From contig NZ_WIXM01000003.1 of assembly GCF_010993965.1 (NCBI RefSeq), positions 1 to 64,000 on the forward strand: 64,000 nucleotides of DNA, read 5' to 3'. Source of the DNA: Gracilibacillus sp. YIM 98692 (GTDB lineage Bacteria > Bacillota > Bacilli > Bacillales > Amphibacillaceae). Position 1 is the stretch's first letter, and each line of letters begins with the position of its first letter. Below the pieces are notes generated by a model. The model saw only the letters and a program-made list of their open reading frames with translations, was not told where the DNA came from and made no database searches. This document shows positions 25,719 to 34,764 of the stretch, one piece after another. Both the position numbers and the translations under genes were made by a program.

Positions 25719-25858
25719 ATAATTGATTCCAAAGAGCTGGGGATTACCTTAGCTCTTATATATTATTTCCCACTAAAAATCTGTTAGTGTTTCAAGCGGA
25801 ATTTCTACAAGTGCGTTCCTTGGCCACTTTTTCCGTACTACAACAAAGATGTAATATC

Positions 25859-25878
25859 AGCGGAGGAAATACACGTAG
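25859..25878 (+). repeat. R1 repeat fragment
   Basis: The short stretch agcggaggaaatacacgtag matches the start of R1. The plus-strand frame 25787-26020 that spans it has no ribosome site and ends inside the next gene, so I regard 25719-25983 as non-coding. Confidence 0.35.
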
Positions 25879-25983
25879 GTTTCGAAGTAACTGTTGTGTA
25901 ATGAGCTTTACTAGAAAACGGCCGAACAAAAAAACAGCTCAATTATGGAAAGTTTCCAGAACTGAACTGCTTCATATCATTCA

Positions 25984-26307
25984 CTATTTTATAAAGCGAA
26001 TGACTAGTGGAATACGATAGTGTTCTCCGTTGTATGCTTTTACTAATGCAATAATAGTAAAAATAAAAGCTAAAATACCGACGATCGGCAGCAAAATAAT
26101 TCCAATAAGTACTAAAATGAGAATACCACTGACAATCGAGTAAATTGTAAAAGATATGAAAAAGTTAAAATACTCCTTACCATGATAATCAATCAATTCA
26201 GATTCTTCCCTTTTCATTAACCAGATAATTAATGGTGCTAAAACTGGAAAGAAAAAGCTAAGTAAATACATTAACATCGCAAATAAGCGTTCATCCTTTT
26301 CCGCCAT
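25984..26307 (-). CDS. DUF4870-family membrane protein
   Basis: The 107-residue protein shows the DUF4870 layout: a short N-terminus (AEKDERLFAMLMYLLSFF), helix 1, LIIWLMKREESELIDYHGKEYFNF (the conserved central block), two more hydrophobic helices and AYNGEHYRIPLVIRFIK at the end. The function is unknown. ATG at 26307 follows AAGGGGGAG. Confidence 0.8.
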   Translation of the reverse strand: MAEKDERLFAMLMYLLSFFFPVLAPLIIWLMKREESELIDYHGKEYFNFFISFTIYSIVSGILILVLIGIILLPIVGILAFIFTIIALVKAYNGEHYRIPLVIRFIK

Positions 26308-26432
26308 ATTGCTCCCCCTTTCTTCCTCCAATTATTGTATCACATATTGTAACCATATTCAGATATTTGCCATTCTTTCCATATTTTTTAACAAACTCCA
26401 AACCTTAGATAATTTTGGTGGAACTGGTATAT

Positions 26433-26490
26433 AATAAAGAGAGTCTTCCATCAGTGGAGGGCTTACGAACGATTGTTCACCGTGATAATA
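26433..26490. repeat. R3 repeat, partial copy
   Basis: The copy reads aataaagagagtcttccatc, agtggagg, then acgaacgattgttcaccgtg, and lies between the promoter region and the start codon of the N-hydroxylase gene. It is in the opposite orientation to the copy at 8953-9023. Confidence 0.5.
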
Positions 26491-26516
26491 AAAAGTAAAA
26501 AAAATGAGGGTAAGCT

Positions 26517-27821
26517 ATGTCACATCATTCTATTTATGACTTTATCGGAATCGGAATCGGTCCATATAATTTAGGTCTTGCAGCATTAACAGAAGAAAAA
26601 AGTGATTTAAAATCGATCTTATTTGACCAAAACGGCCAATTTGCATGGCATCCAGGAATGCTCATAAATGGTGCAGACTTACAGGTTCCTTTTTTAGCAG
26701 ATCTGGTTACCTTTGCAAATCCAACAAGTAAATACTCCTTTCTAAACTATTTGCATGAGAAAAATCGCCTATATAAATTTTACTTTTTTCATAAACTAGA
26801 AATGCCTAGACAAGAATACGCAGCGTACTTAAAATGGGTTACGGATCAACTGACAAAGTGCCACTTCAAATCAGAAGTAATCGATTGTATAGATCACGGA
26901 GATCACTTTGAGGTAGTTGTCAATCACTGGGATCAACAAGTACATACTTCCTATTTTGCTAAACATGTAGTGTTTGGCACAGGCAGCACTCCGCTCATTC
27001 CATTTGAGGTAAATGATATCGATATAGAAGATGTTCATCATTCTAGTCAATATTTATATCTTAAAGACCGAACGGTGAAGTCTAGAAATATTAGTGTGAT
27101 TGGATCTGGTCAAAGTGCATCCGAAATATTTTTTGACCTATTAAAGTTACAAGAAAATTATGACTATCATTTGAATTGGTACACAAGATCGCCAGGCTTT
27201 TTACAACTAGACCGATCTAAACTTGGACAAGAAGTATTTACACCAGATTATGTCGATTATTTTCATAACCTAGCATTTCAAGAGAGGTTAGAATCACTCG
27301 ATCATTTAGGGCAATTACGAAAAGGGATAGATGGTGATACATTACACCGTATTCATGAACTGCTTTATCATCGCTCTGTTGAAAATAACCGAGTACCGGT
27401 GACGATTCAACCATTAACAGAAATTAATCAAGTCATACAATCAGGAGATCGCCTTCTAGTAGAAGGAGAACAATGGCAGAAGAAAGAAAAAATCGAATTT
27501 TATACAGATAAAGTCATCGTAGCAACTGGATACAAACCAAACATCCCGGATTGGTTTTATCAAAGATTTGAGGACAAAATCGATTGGGAAGATGATAAAA
27601 GATTTAAGGTGGATAAAAATTTCAAGCTATCCTTCAAGGATAAAAATCGTGCTCATCATTTTTACACTTCAACCAATTTAGAACACTCCCATGGGACAGG
27701 TGCGACTAATTTAGGATTAGCAGTAGACAGAAATATTCAAATCATTAATGAAATAGCGGGTAAAGAAGTATATAAAAAGCAGCGAAATACGATATTTACG
27801 CAATTTTTCCCAAATAAATAA
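26517..27821 (+). CDS. Lysine/ornithine N-monooxygenase (IucD/SidA family)
   Basis: The 434-residue flavoenzyme has an FAD-binding GIGIGPYNLGLAAL at residues 12-25, the SFLNYLHEKNRLYKFY block, an NADPH-binding VIGSGQSASEIF and a C-terminal ATGYKPNIP motif. These enzymes hydroxylate the side-chain amine of lysine or ornithine in hydroxamate siderophore synthesis. No siderophore synthetase, acyltransferase or transporter is adjacent and I see no clear Fur box, so its pathway partners must lie elsewhere. The ATG follows GAGGGTAAGCT. Confidence 0.88.
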   Translation: MSHHSIYDFIGIGIGPYNLGLAALTEEKSDLKSILFDQNGQFAWHPGMLINGADLQVPFLADLVTFANPTSKYSFLNYLHEKNRLYKFYFFHKLEMPRQEYAAYLKWVTDQLTKCHFKSEVIDCIDHGDHFEVVVNHWDQQVHTSYFAKHVVFGTGSTPLIPFEVNDIDIEDVHHSSQYLYLKDRTVKSRNISVIGSGQSASEIFFDLLKLQENYDYHLNWYTRSPGFLQLDRSKLGQEVFTPDYVDYFHNLAFQERLESLDHLGQLRKGIDGDTLHRIHELLYHRSVENNRVPVTIQPLTEINQVIQSGDRLLVEGEQWQKKEKIEFYTDKVIVATGYKPNIPDWFYQRFEDKIDWEDDKRFKVDKNFKLSFKDKNRAHHFYTSTNLEHSHGTGATNLGLAVDRNIQIINEIAGKEVYKKQRNTIFTQFFPNK

Positions 27822-27825
27822 ACAA

Positions 27826-28329
27826 TTAATAGAAATTGGCCGCATATAAATGAACCACTCTGCCATCGATTGTGATGACTTTATCTACTTTCATTCCTAA
27901 CTTCCTCGCAATGTTAGCAGAAGCATAGTTACCTTCTTGAACGAGAGCTATCAGCCGATTACGATCTAAATATTGGATCGCAAACTGCTTTAATGCTTCT
28001 GCTATTTCTGTTGCATAACCGTTCCCCCAGTAAGAATGAGCAATCCAATAACCTATTTCTAACTCCTTTTTCCCATCTATCGTTTGCGGTACGAGCCCAG
28101 CATGTCCAATAGGCCTATGATCAGATTTACGAATCATAATTCTCAGACCAAACTCTTCCCCTAATTGATACATTTGAAAAATCCAATGGAGAAAGTCTTT
28201 CGCTTCTTTCCTCGATTTTGTGTGGCCATTCCCTATAAAATGCATCACTGCTGGATCTGATACAAGATGATATAAAAATGCAAAGTCATGTTGTTGATAA
28301 GGACGTAAAATAAGACGTCTTGTTTCCAT
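27826..28329 (-). CDS. GNAT acetyltransferase, RimJ/RimL type
   Basis: The 167-residue protein begins METRRLILRPYQQHDF, the standard start of RimJ/RimL-like N-acetyltransferases, and has ELEIGYWIAHSYWGNGYATE (acetyl-CoA loop region) and NIARKLGMK. The substrate is unknown. The start at 28329 follows AAGGTGGTG; the upstream extension to 28380 lacks a ribosome site. It ends 4 bp from the convergent N-hydroxylase gene. Confidence 0.8.
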   Translation of the reverse strand: METRRLILRPYQQHDFAFLYHLVSDPAVMHFIGNGHTKSRKEAKDFLHWIFQMYQLGEEFGLRIMIRKSDHRPIGHAGLVPQTIDGKKELEIGYWIAHSYWGNGYATEIAEALKQFAIQYLDRNRLIALVQEGNYASANIARKLGMKVDKVITIDGRVVHLYAANFY

Positions 28330-28515
28330 CAAAAAAAACACCACCTTCTTATTATGAAACTCAATGCGCTTTCGTGCCAACTTTACCCGAATCGAGTCAT
28401 CTTTTGTCTTTTTTGAGTGACTCCCCCTTTAAAATTGAAAAAATAACGAATTATATACCAAATAATTGAAACTTTTCTCTATTTTCATCCGTCATATATA
28501 AAAAAGGAGGAGTGG

Positions 28516-28791
28516 ATGTTGGAGATGCTGCTCGTTTTAGGTGCACATTTTCTATTGATGGGAATGGTTGTGTTGTTAGTCAACATGATTGTTAGTTACT
28601 TTGTGTCCCATCCTTACATTTGGATTTTTGTCGTTGTCAGTATGATAGCAGGTTACGTCTATTTTAGTCCATACGGTACGTTCATTTTATCTGTTTTTGC
28701 CATTATATTTAATGGAATCATCTCGTTGTTAGGAATTGGATTAGTCAAATTAGGACTTTATGCAAAGCACAAGGCAGAAAAAGAGGCTTGA
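28516..28791 (+). CDS. Small membrane protein of unknown function
   Basis: The 91-residue protein has three hydrophobic segments (about 4-26, 33-50 and 54-80) and a basic-acidic tail (KHKAEKEA). I do not recognise a family. It has a strong ribosome site (AAAAGGAGG) and its own terminator, so it is very likely expressed as a single gene. Confidence 0.65.
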   Translation: MLEMLLVLGAHFLLMGMVVLLVNMIVSYFVSHPYIWIFVVVSMIAGYVYFSPYGTFILSVFAIIFNGIISLLGIGLVKLGLYAKHKAEKEA

Positions 28792-28815
28792 AACATTATG
28801 TTTCAAGCCTTTTTT
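28785..28815 (+). terminator. Terminator of the 91-residue membrane protein gene
   Basis: GGCTTGAAAC and GTTTCAAGCC form a perfect stem around a 5-nt loop, followed by six T residues; the stem begins just before the stop codon. Confidence 0.85.
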
Positions 28816-28856
28816 GGCAAGTATTTTCTAACGGGGGAATATAAAAGCACTGTTAA

Positions 28857-29585
28857 CTATACCCCTCTTTTATTCCCCCATACGAGTGTGTGTAGTTGTG
28901 GGAGAACTCGAACACGATTTAAGGTATTGGATGTGACTACTTGATCGATTAACCATTCATATTTCTCTAATAGTCTACTAGCTAATTGGTCAGGCTGCAT
29001 TTCATCTAAATCGTCATTACCTACTTGTACATAGAATGGAATGTTTTGGTATCGTTGATGGATTTGTTCTGCATATTGTAAATCTGCATGATCAAATATC
29101 ACGACTTTTAGGCTGGTATAAGATAACCGGTCACTAGATTTTAATTTTTCGATAATATCATCTAATACCATCCAATTTGTTTTCATTTTAGAGCTTGGCG
29201 GCTTCGGTGATATCGTTAAATCATCAATAGATACAAACCAATCCTGCCATCGGCTCCCTTGTGTTTCTAGTGCTACTTCTATATTTAATTCATGAAGATC
29301 GTCTACCAGTTCATCTAGATGTTTGAGAAGGGCTGGATTTCCTCCGGAGATGGTAACATGGTCAAATTGATCGCCGCCGATATCTTTCAACCTTCCTATA
29401 ATTTCCTCACTGGTCAATTTTTCGATTTCATCTTTTGCACTTCCGTCCCATGTAAAGGCTGAGTCACACCATGCACAGCTATAATCGCAGCCTGCGGTTC
29501 TGACAAACATTGTCTTGCGCCCCACGACCATTCCTTCCCCTTGAATCGTTGGGCCGAATATCTCTAGTACCGGGAATTTATTCAC
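28857..29585 (-). CDS. queE: 7-carboxy-7-deazaguanine synthase
   Basis: The 242-residue radical-SAM enzyme converts carboxy-tetrahydropterin to CDG in queuosine synthesis. It has PVLEIFGPTIQGEGM, the cluster motif CDYSCAWC, HVTISGGNPAL and a C-terminal RVLPQLHTLVWGNKRGV, almost as in B. subtilis QueE (243 residues). The start is GTG at 29585, which overlaps the queD stop by 8 nt; the longer frame to 29633 lies inside queD. It is the last gene of queC-queD-queE. Confidence 0.92.
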   Translation of the reverse strand: MNKFPVLEIFGPTIQGEGMVVGRKTMFVRTAGCDYSCAWCDSAFTWDGSAKDEIEKLTSEEIIGRLKDIGGDQFDHVTISGGNPALLKHLDELVDDLHELNIEVALETQGSRWQDWFVSIDDLTISPKPPSSKMKTNWMVLDDIIEKLKSSDRLSYTSLKVVIFDHADLQYAEQIHQRYQNIPFYVQVGNDDLDEMQPDQLASRLLEKYEWLIDQVVTSNTLNRVRVLPQLHTLVWGNKRGV

Positions 29586-30045
29586 CGTACATCCACTCCC
29601 GTCTAGCTTCTGCATAGCTTGTTGGCGTCTCATATAACTTTACAAACTCTACTCGGCACTTATTTGGATGTTTTTCTAGTGCTTGTTCCATTTTTTCAAA
29701 AATCCAAACGACCATATTTTCTGCTGTTGTATTCATTTTCGGTAATGTTTCATTTAAATAACGATGATCGAGATAAACTTCAATTTGTTCCTTCCAAATC
29801 TCTTTGATGTCCCCAAAATCTATCACAATTCCAATCTCATCCACAAATCCACTGATGCCAAATACAACTTTATAGGTATGGCCATGCAAGTTTTTACATT
29901 TTCCTTCATAGCAATGCAAGTGATGGGCAGCATCAAAAGTGAATTCTTTGCTTACCATTACTCGCTTTTGATGATATTTTAGTTGATCTCTTTTAATATC
30001 TTGATCTATTTTTTGTAATTCCTCTACGATACGAAACCCGAACAT
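29578..30045 (-). CDS. queD: 6-carboxy-tetrahydropterin synthase
   Basis: The 155-residue enzyme makes 6-carboxy-tetrahydropterin from dihydroneopterin triphosphate. It shows the zinc-binding FDAAHHL and HGHTYKV motifs, DFGDIKE, LDHRYLN with PTAEN-like TTAENMV, and the closing LYETPTSYAE. Its ATG shares one base with the queC stop codon (TAATG), so translation is coupled. No queF is seen in this window. Confidence 0.92.
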   Translation of the reverse strand: MFGFRIVEELQKIDQDIKRDQLKYHQKRVMVSKEFTFDAAHHLHCYEGKCKNLHGHTYKVVFGISGFVDEIGIVIDFGDIKEIWKEQIEVYLDHRYLNETLPKMNTTAENMVVWIFEKMEQALEKHPNKCRVEFVKLYETPTSYAEARREWMYGE

Positions 30046-30716
30046 TAATGAGATCCCTCCTCCGTACGTTTCTCTAGGTATTGTTCTAAGCCGTTTTGAC
30101 GGAGTTTACATGCTGGACATTCACCGCAACCATCTCCGCGAACACCGTTATAGCAAGTTAATGTATGTTCTCGTACATAGTCAAAGGCGTTCAGTTGGTC
30201 GGCAAGTTCCCAAGTTTCGGCTTTATCCAACCACATTAATGGTGTGTGTACAACGAATTCATCATCCATGGATAGATTTAGAGTCACGTTAAGAGATTTA
30301 ATAAATACATCTCGGCAATCTGGATAGCCGCTAAAATCTGTTTCACAAACGCCTGTTATAATATGTTTGGCATCGATTTGTTTTGCTAGAATCGTAGCAA
30401 AGGACAAAAATAGAAGATTTCGCCCAGGAACAAATGTAGATGGTAATTCACCATCTTCCCCTTCTTTCACTTCTATATCATCTCTTGTTAAGGCATTTGG
30501 TGCTAGTTGGTTTAATAATGACATATCTAGAATATGATGCTTCACTCCTAAATCATTCGCAATCTCTTTTGCCACTCCAATTTCTTCTTGATGACGTTGG
30601 TTATAATCGAATGTCACTACTTCTACATGCTTATATTTTTTAAGGGCCCAGAACAGACATGTCGTACTATCCTGACCTCCACTAAAAACGACAACCGCTT
30701 TATCTTGTTTATCCAT
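30045..30716 (-). CDS. queC: 7-cyano-7-deazaguanine synthase
   Basis: The 223-residue enzyme turns CDG into preQ0 with ATP and ammonia. It has the PP-loop [26 protein letters not shown] and the zinc ligands [19 protein letters not shown]. It is first in the queCDE operon, which is preceded by a preQ1 riboswitch and terminator. Confidence 0.93.
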   Translation of the reverse strand: MDKQDKAVVVFSGGQDSTTCLFWALKKYKHVEVVTFDYNQRHQEEIGVAKEIANDLGVKHHILDMSLLNQLAPNALTRDDIEVKEGEDGELPSTFVPGRNLLFLSFATILAKQIDAKHIITGVCETDFSGYPDCRDVFIKSLNVTLNLSMDDEFVVHTPLMWLDKAETWELADQLNAFDYVREHTLTCYNGVRGDGCGECPACKLRQNGLEQYLEKRTEEGSH

Positions 30717-30772
30717 AAAAAAATTCTCCTTTCACACATTGAAAAGAGAGAAATTCACTCACCCCAAAACAA

Positions 30773-30838
30773 AAAATCATACCTAAGGCATTGGTATGAT
30801 ATCCTTAGTTTTTTATAGAGGGTGTAGCTAGAACCTCT
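30773..30838 (-). promoter_or_regulatory. PreQ1-I riboswitch with terminator, controlling queCDE
   Basis: On the minus strand the aptamer (30804-30838) has AGAGGTTC, TAGCTACACC, CTCTA and the A-rich TAAAAAACTAAGG tail, essentially the B. subtilis queC preQ1-I aptamer. It runs into ATCATACC / GGTATGAT with TTTTTTG (30773-30800), an intrinsic terminator. The CCTTAGG in the terminator loop can compete with the aptamer end ACTAAGG. PreQ1 binding should therefore end transcription before queC. Confidence 0.93.
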
Positions 30839-30881
30839 CCTGCAAAGAACGCAGACTTTAATGAAATTTTGCACTTTCTGT

Positions 30882-30909
30882 AGTATAGCATATTCTATAG
30901 ATTTGTAAA
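30882..30909 (-). promoter_or_regulatory. Promoter of the queCDE operon
   Basis: TTTACA (30904-30909) and TATACT (30882-30887) are separated by 16 bp, with an extended -10 TG. The transcript would begin about 35 nt upstream of the preQ1 aptamer. Confidence 0.7.
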
Positions 30910-30964
30910 TAATTATAGCATTTTGGTAAAAAATATAAGAAGGGTTCTGATTGAAATTTTATAT

Positions 30965-31037
30965 TTGACATCATATACCATATGTATTATATTACTAAAG
31001 GCGAATAATGGGTTTAACTTTATAAATATCGTTCGCC
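30965..31037 (+). promoter_or_regulatory. guaC promoter and leader hairpin
   Basis: TTGACA (30965-30970) and TATATT (30988-30993) are separated by exactly 17 bp. The transcript should start near 31000, at the beginning of the hairpin GGCGAA (31000-31005) / TTCGCC (31032-31037), which ends just before the ribosome site. The structure is too short for a purine riboswitch and matches no riboswitch I know. Confidence 0.7.
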
Positions 31038-31053
31038 TATAGGAGTGTTAACT

Positions 31054-32037
31054 ATGGAAAATGTATTTGATTACGAAGATATTCAATTAATTCCCGCAAA
31101 ATGTGTCGTGAACAGTCGATCTGAGTGCGATACTTCTGTCGTATTAGGTGAGCACCGTTTTCGCTTACCAGTAGTACCTGCGAATATGCAAACAATTATT
31201 GATGAGAATATTGCTAAATTTTTAGCCGAAAAAAATTATTTCTATATTATGCATCGTTTTGAACCAGAAACAAGAAAAACGTTTATTCAAGATATGCATT
31301 CCAAAAAATTAATCGCTTCCATTAGTGTTGGTGTAAAAGACGAAGAATACAGCTTTATAAAGGAATTAGCGGAAGCAAATCTTTTACCTGAATATATTAC
31401 GATTGACATTGCACATGGTCATTCTGATGCAGTCATCAGCATGATTAAGCATATCAAACAGCATTTACCTAACAGTTTTGTTATTGCTGGAAATGTTGGA
31501 ACACCCGAAGCTGTAAGAGAACTAGAAAATGCTGGAGCTGATGCAACAAAAGTAGGGATTGGTCCAGGTAAAGTTTGTATTACGAAAGTAAAAACAGGTT
31601 TCGGTACAGGTGGATGGCAGTTAGCTGCATTACGTTGGTGTGCAAAAGCTGCATCCAAACCTATTATTGCTGATGGCGGTATCCGTACACACGGTGATAT
31701 TGCCAAGTCAATTCGCTTCGGGGCATCCATGGTGATGATTGGCTCTCTATTTGCAGGACATGAGGAATCGCCCGGTACCACAGTAGAAGAAGATGGAAAA
31801 CTTTATAAAGAGTATTTCGGATCAGCTTCTGAATATCAAAAAGGTGAAAAGAAAAACGTTGAAGGAAAGAAAATGTACGTAGAATACAAAGGACCACTTC
31901 AAGACACACTGACTGAAATGGAACAAGACTTGCAGTCATCTATTTCTTATGCAGGCGGAAGAAAGCTGGATGCCATCCGTACAGTAGACTATGTAGTAGT
32001 GAAAAACTCTATTTTCAACGGAGATAAAGTATACTAA
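31054..32037 (+). CDS. guaC: GMP reductase
   Basis: The 327-residue TIM-barrel enzyme converts GMP to IMP with NADPH. It has the IMPDH/GMPR family phosphate and catalytic loop [20 protein letters not shown] (catalytic Cys), [13 protein letters not shown] and [12 protein letters not shown], typical of the GuaC2 form. No CBS domains are present, which separates it from IMP dehydrogenase. ATG at 31054 follows TAGGAG. Confidence 0.92.
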   Translation: MENVFDYEDIQLIPAKCVVNSRSECDTSVVLGEHRFRLPVVPANMQTIIDENIAKFLAEKNYFYIMHRFEPETRKTFIQDMHSKKLIASISVGVKDEEYSFIKELAEANLLPEYITIDIAHGHSDAVISMIKHIKQHLPNSFVIAGNVGTPEAVRELENAGADATKVGIGPGKVCITKVKTGFGTGGWQLAALRWCAKAASKPIIADGGIRTHGDIAKSIRFGASMVMIGSLFAGHEESPGTTVEEDGKLYKEYFGSASEYQKGEKKNVEGKKMYVEYKGPLQDTLTEMEQDLQSSISYAGGRKLDAIRTVDYVVVKNSIFNGDKVY

Positions 32038-32049
32038 AAGTTTAAATGA

Positions 32050-32078
32050 AACGCTCAGTGACTACTGAGCGTTTTTTT
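32050..32078. terminator. Terminator of guaC, shared with the convergent gene
   Basis: AACGCTCAGT and ACTGAGCGTT form a perfect 10-bp stem with a 4-nt loop, followed by seven T residues on the plus strand. Its end overlaps the last codons of the convergent membrane protein gene. Confidence 0.9.
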
Positions 32079-32772
32079 GCTTCTTATCATCTTGGACAGG
32101 ATTCATTTTTCTTCTATAATACACCGAAAACCCAACGATGACAGGAACGATCACAACTGCTGGAGCAAACCATAATAAAATGCTTACTGTCTCCACTTCT
32201 AACAATCTAGGAGCACCGAATACAACAAACGCAGTGACAGTAGCAATACAACAACTCAGCATTCCAATTAGATGCTCTATTAACCAATGTCCTTTTATTT
32301 TGGGTTTTTGCAACCAATAAGCTAATTGCGAACCTCCTAAAAATAGACCTACAATCGGAAAGTAAGTGAGCAATGCAACCTCTACTTGTATGCCATACCA
32401 TAAAATGATGATCGAACAAACAAATAAGAGGATCGGCACTCCTAAATCCCATCCGTTACTATGTCTACTTTCCCGCTTCTTATAACGAAGCACTCTAATA
32501 CCGTACCAAGCCGTTGCAGAACTTAATATCGCAATATATATTAAAAACCATGAAAAAGAGATTACATCTTGACCACTGTTTTGAAAAAAAATACGGTAAA
32601 ACCCCATATAAAATGCGGATATAGCTACCATCGCCATTGCTCCTACATACGTCCAGCCAATTTTTCGATGAATAGAGCCTCCTTTTTTCACTACTACCGG
32701 AATCCAAAATATAAATAATGCGAGAAATCCTGCTATAATATGAGCTATTCTAAATACATCAAACCAAAACAT
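32062..32772 (-). CDS. DUF2306-like multi-helix membrane protein
   Basis: The 236-residue protein has about seven hydrophobic helices and the pattern FRIAHIIAGFLALFIFWIP then KGGSIHRKIGWTYVGAM, reminiscent of DUF2306 proteins, and a later HWLIEHLIGML with paired His. The His residues might bind heme, but this is a guess. The start at 32772 is preceded by GGGGGAG; earlier ATG codons lack a ribosome site. Confidence 0.6.
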   Translation of the reverse strand: MFWFDVFRIAHIIAGFLALFIFWIPVVVKKGGSIHRKIGWTYVGAMAMVAISAFYMGFYRIFFQNSGQDVISFSWFLIYIAILSSATAWYGIRVLRYKKRESRHSNGWDLGVPILLFVCSIIILWYGIQVEVALLTYFPIVGLFLGGSQLAYWLQKPKIKGHWLIEHLIGMLSCCIATVTAFVVFGAPRLLEVETVSILLWFAPAVVIVPVIVGFSVYYRRKMNPVQDDKKQKNAQ

Positions 32773-32910
32773 CCTCCACTCCCCCATCTCCATGTACGAT
32801 AATCTTTATATGTACATTCTAATTCTTTGGAATGATTTGTAAATAAGAACACTCATTTTTTAATAAATTTTTACATTAAATTAGTCTTATTTGTTCGATT
32901 AGAAAATACA

Positions 32911-33031
32911 TAAAGAAAACTCGGCGATTGCCGAGCTTTTGACGACAGCAGAGCCGTAGCTGCGCTTATCTATCTACTTCAAATTGGCCTTCTCATCGAA
33001 TTACTTCCTTGCTGACAATTTACTTTCCTGA
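32911..33031 (-). repeat. R2 repeat with terminator-like hairpin
   Basis: On the minus strand the copy runs from CAGGAAAGTAAATTGTCAGC through GCTACGGCTCTGCTGTCG to the hairpin CTCGGC-AATC-GCCGAG (32920-32935) and TTTTCTTTATG. It is about 100 bp downstream of the P450 stop codon, in the same orientation as the other copies. The interval 32773-33149 contains no gene. Confidence 0.65.
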
Positions 33032-33128
33032 CGTGTAAAGACAATCCGGGTAAAACCTGCCCGGTTCTTACATGAACAAATTCTCATCAGAACAAAATGC
33101 AACATAGTGAAAAGTCTCATAAATAAAG

Positions 33129-33156
33129 CTGTAAAAAATAATAAATTTTTTACAGT
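33129..33156 (-). terminator. Terminator of the P450 gene
   Basis: CTGTAAAAAAT and ATTTTTTACAG pair around a 5-nt loop, overlapping the P450 stop codon. Confidence 0.65.
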
Positions 33157-34406
33157 TTTTCATTCTTTTGAAGCTTCATCACAAATCCGCTTGTTGGTAA
33201 TGTTGGAATTTCATTCAGTTTATAACGAAGATCTTGTTTTGGTATATCATATTTTATATCGTGTAATAAAAAGGATAAGCTTGCCTTTATTACCTCAACT
33301 GTTATCCCTTCTCCTGGGCAACGATGGCCTTTTTCTACATCACCACCGCCTTGCGGCATAAAATGATAAGCATTTTTCGGCATGTGATCAAACCGTTCTG
33401 GATAAAACTTTTTCGGTTGTTCCCATAGATTTGTATCATGATTTGTTCCATACAAATCAAGTAATACAAGCATCCCCTTTGAAAACTTGCAATCATTCCA
33501 AATAAATGGCCTATTTACTCTTGCTCCAACAAAAGGAGCAAATGGATAATAGCGCCGTACTTCTTGGGAAAAGTTTTCTAAATCTTTTTCACTGCCGTGA
33601 CGAAGTTTTTCTATATAGTGAGGATGCTCATATAATGCTAATGCAGCAAAGGTGATAAAAGTAGAGATAGCAACAATAGGGCGCAGAACATTGATTAATT
33701 CAATCGCAGCCATATTTAAATCAAACGGATTTCCATTTAATTGCTGATGAAATGCCATTTGATGCGTAGCTGATTCTTTTGGTACTTGCAAACGTCCTTT
33801 TCTAACATCTCGAATAATATCTTTTATCCATGCTTCTGCTCTTTTTCTAGCTTTTCTCCCTCTCCAATGTATCGGGCCTACGGTACCAAAAGCATATACC
33901 ATGTCCGTAAAATCCTTCGCTCTCATTGGCAACTCTTTTTGCTTTAACGGTACCCCAGCCCATTCACAAGCAGCCTCACACAACACTTTTCTTGCTTCTT
34001 CAAATAAAATAACCTTTCCGCCATTTGTACGCTCGCTGAGAAATTGTCTCCATTTATGTAATGTAAGCTCAGCAATCTGCTTTTGATGTGTTGGTGTCAT
34101 TAAAGCATTAAATAATACTTTTCGGTGCCTATGTACTTGTCCATCCATCGATTGAATGGCCCCCACTCCAAATAATGTTTTTTGTACACGCTTTGGTGCT
34201 GCACCTTGACGTTTGAATTTTTCAGAATCATAAAAGATTCTTGCAGCCTCGGCACCACTCATGCAAATAACTTTCTGTCCAAATAAGCGTGTTTCCACTA
34301 TATTTGATTGAAAATAATCCAAACGATTTTGGATAAAGAGATACCCTTCTTGCATGATCGCAAGAGTATGATCTAAACCTCTTTCCTTTGGCGCACTTGT
34401 ATTCAT
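33150..34406 (-). CDS. cypC: CYP152-type fatty-acid peroxygenase (cytochrome P450)
   Basis: The 418-residue protein closely follows B. subtilis CypC (YbdT): EGYLFIQNR, KRVQKTLFGVGAIQSMDG, HRHRKVLF, ELINVLRPIVA with the substrate-carboxylate Arg, EVRRYYPFAPF, and the heme loop GHRCPGEGITVE with the Cys ligand. These enzymes use hydrogen peroxide to hydroxylate or decarboxylate fatty acids without a reductase partner. It is monocistronic, with GGAGGTGG before the ATG. Confidence 0.92.
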   Translation of the reverse strand: MNTSAPKERGLDHTLAIMQEGYLFIQNRLDYFQSNIVETRLFGQKVICMSGAEAARIFYDSEKFKRQGAAPKRVQKTLFGVGAIQSMDGQVHRHRKVLFNALMTPTHQKQIAELTLHKWRQFLSERTNGGKVILFEEARKVLCEAACEWAGVPLKQKELPMRAKDFTDMVYAFGTVGPIHWRGRKARKRAEAWIKDIIRDVRKGRLQVPKESATHQMAFHQQLNGNPFDLNMAAIELINVLRPIVAISTFITFAALALYEHPHYIEKLRHGSEKDLENFSQEVRRYYPFAPFVGARVNRPFIWNDCKFSKGMLVLLDLYGTNHDTNLWEQPKKFYPERFDHMPKNAYHFMPQGGGDVEKGHRCPGEGITVEVIKASLSFLLHDIKYDIPKQDLRYKLNEIPTLPTSGFVMKLQKNEKL

Positions 34407-34764
34407 TTACACATCCACCTCCATCTTTCCATCAACATTAGTATGAACACAAGTTTAAATGCTATTACATTTTTGATAACATCGTTGTGAGAACAGCCTT
34501 GTGAACAGTTTTCACCCCAATGCTTCTGTTAAAAAACGGGCATAACTCATCCGATCCCATCTGCTTTACTCAAAACTAATTCGCAATAGAACCAAACTGT
34601 GCAATAGTGAAATGTAAATGGAGTGCGACTATATCTCCCTCATTTTGGTTACTGCTATTATGACGCTCCAACAACATACTTCGCTGGTAGTAATTACCTG
34701 ATGTTTAAAAGGAGAAAGCTCATGAAATCAACATTTCCAGAACTTCTTTTTACACATCAATAGA

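Noticed and set aside
25787-26020. 77-residue plus-strand frame
   Set aside because: It contains an R1 fragment, lacks a ribosome site and runs into the convergent DUF4870 gene.
31000-31037. Possible purine riboswitch before guaC
   Set aside because: The space is too short and the conserved three-way junction sequences are missing; only a simple hairpin is visible.
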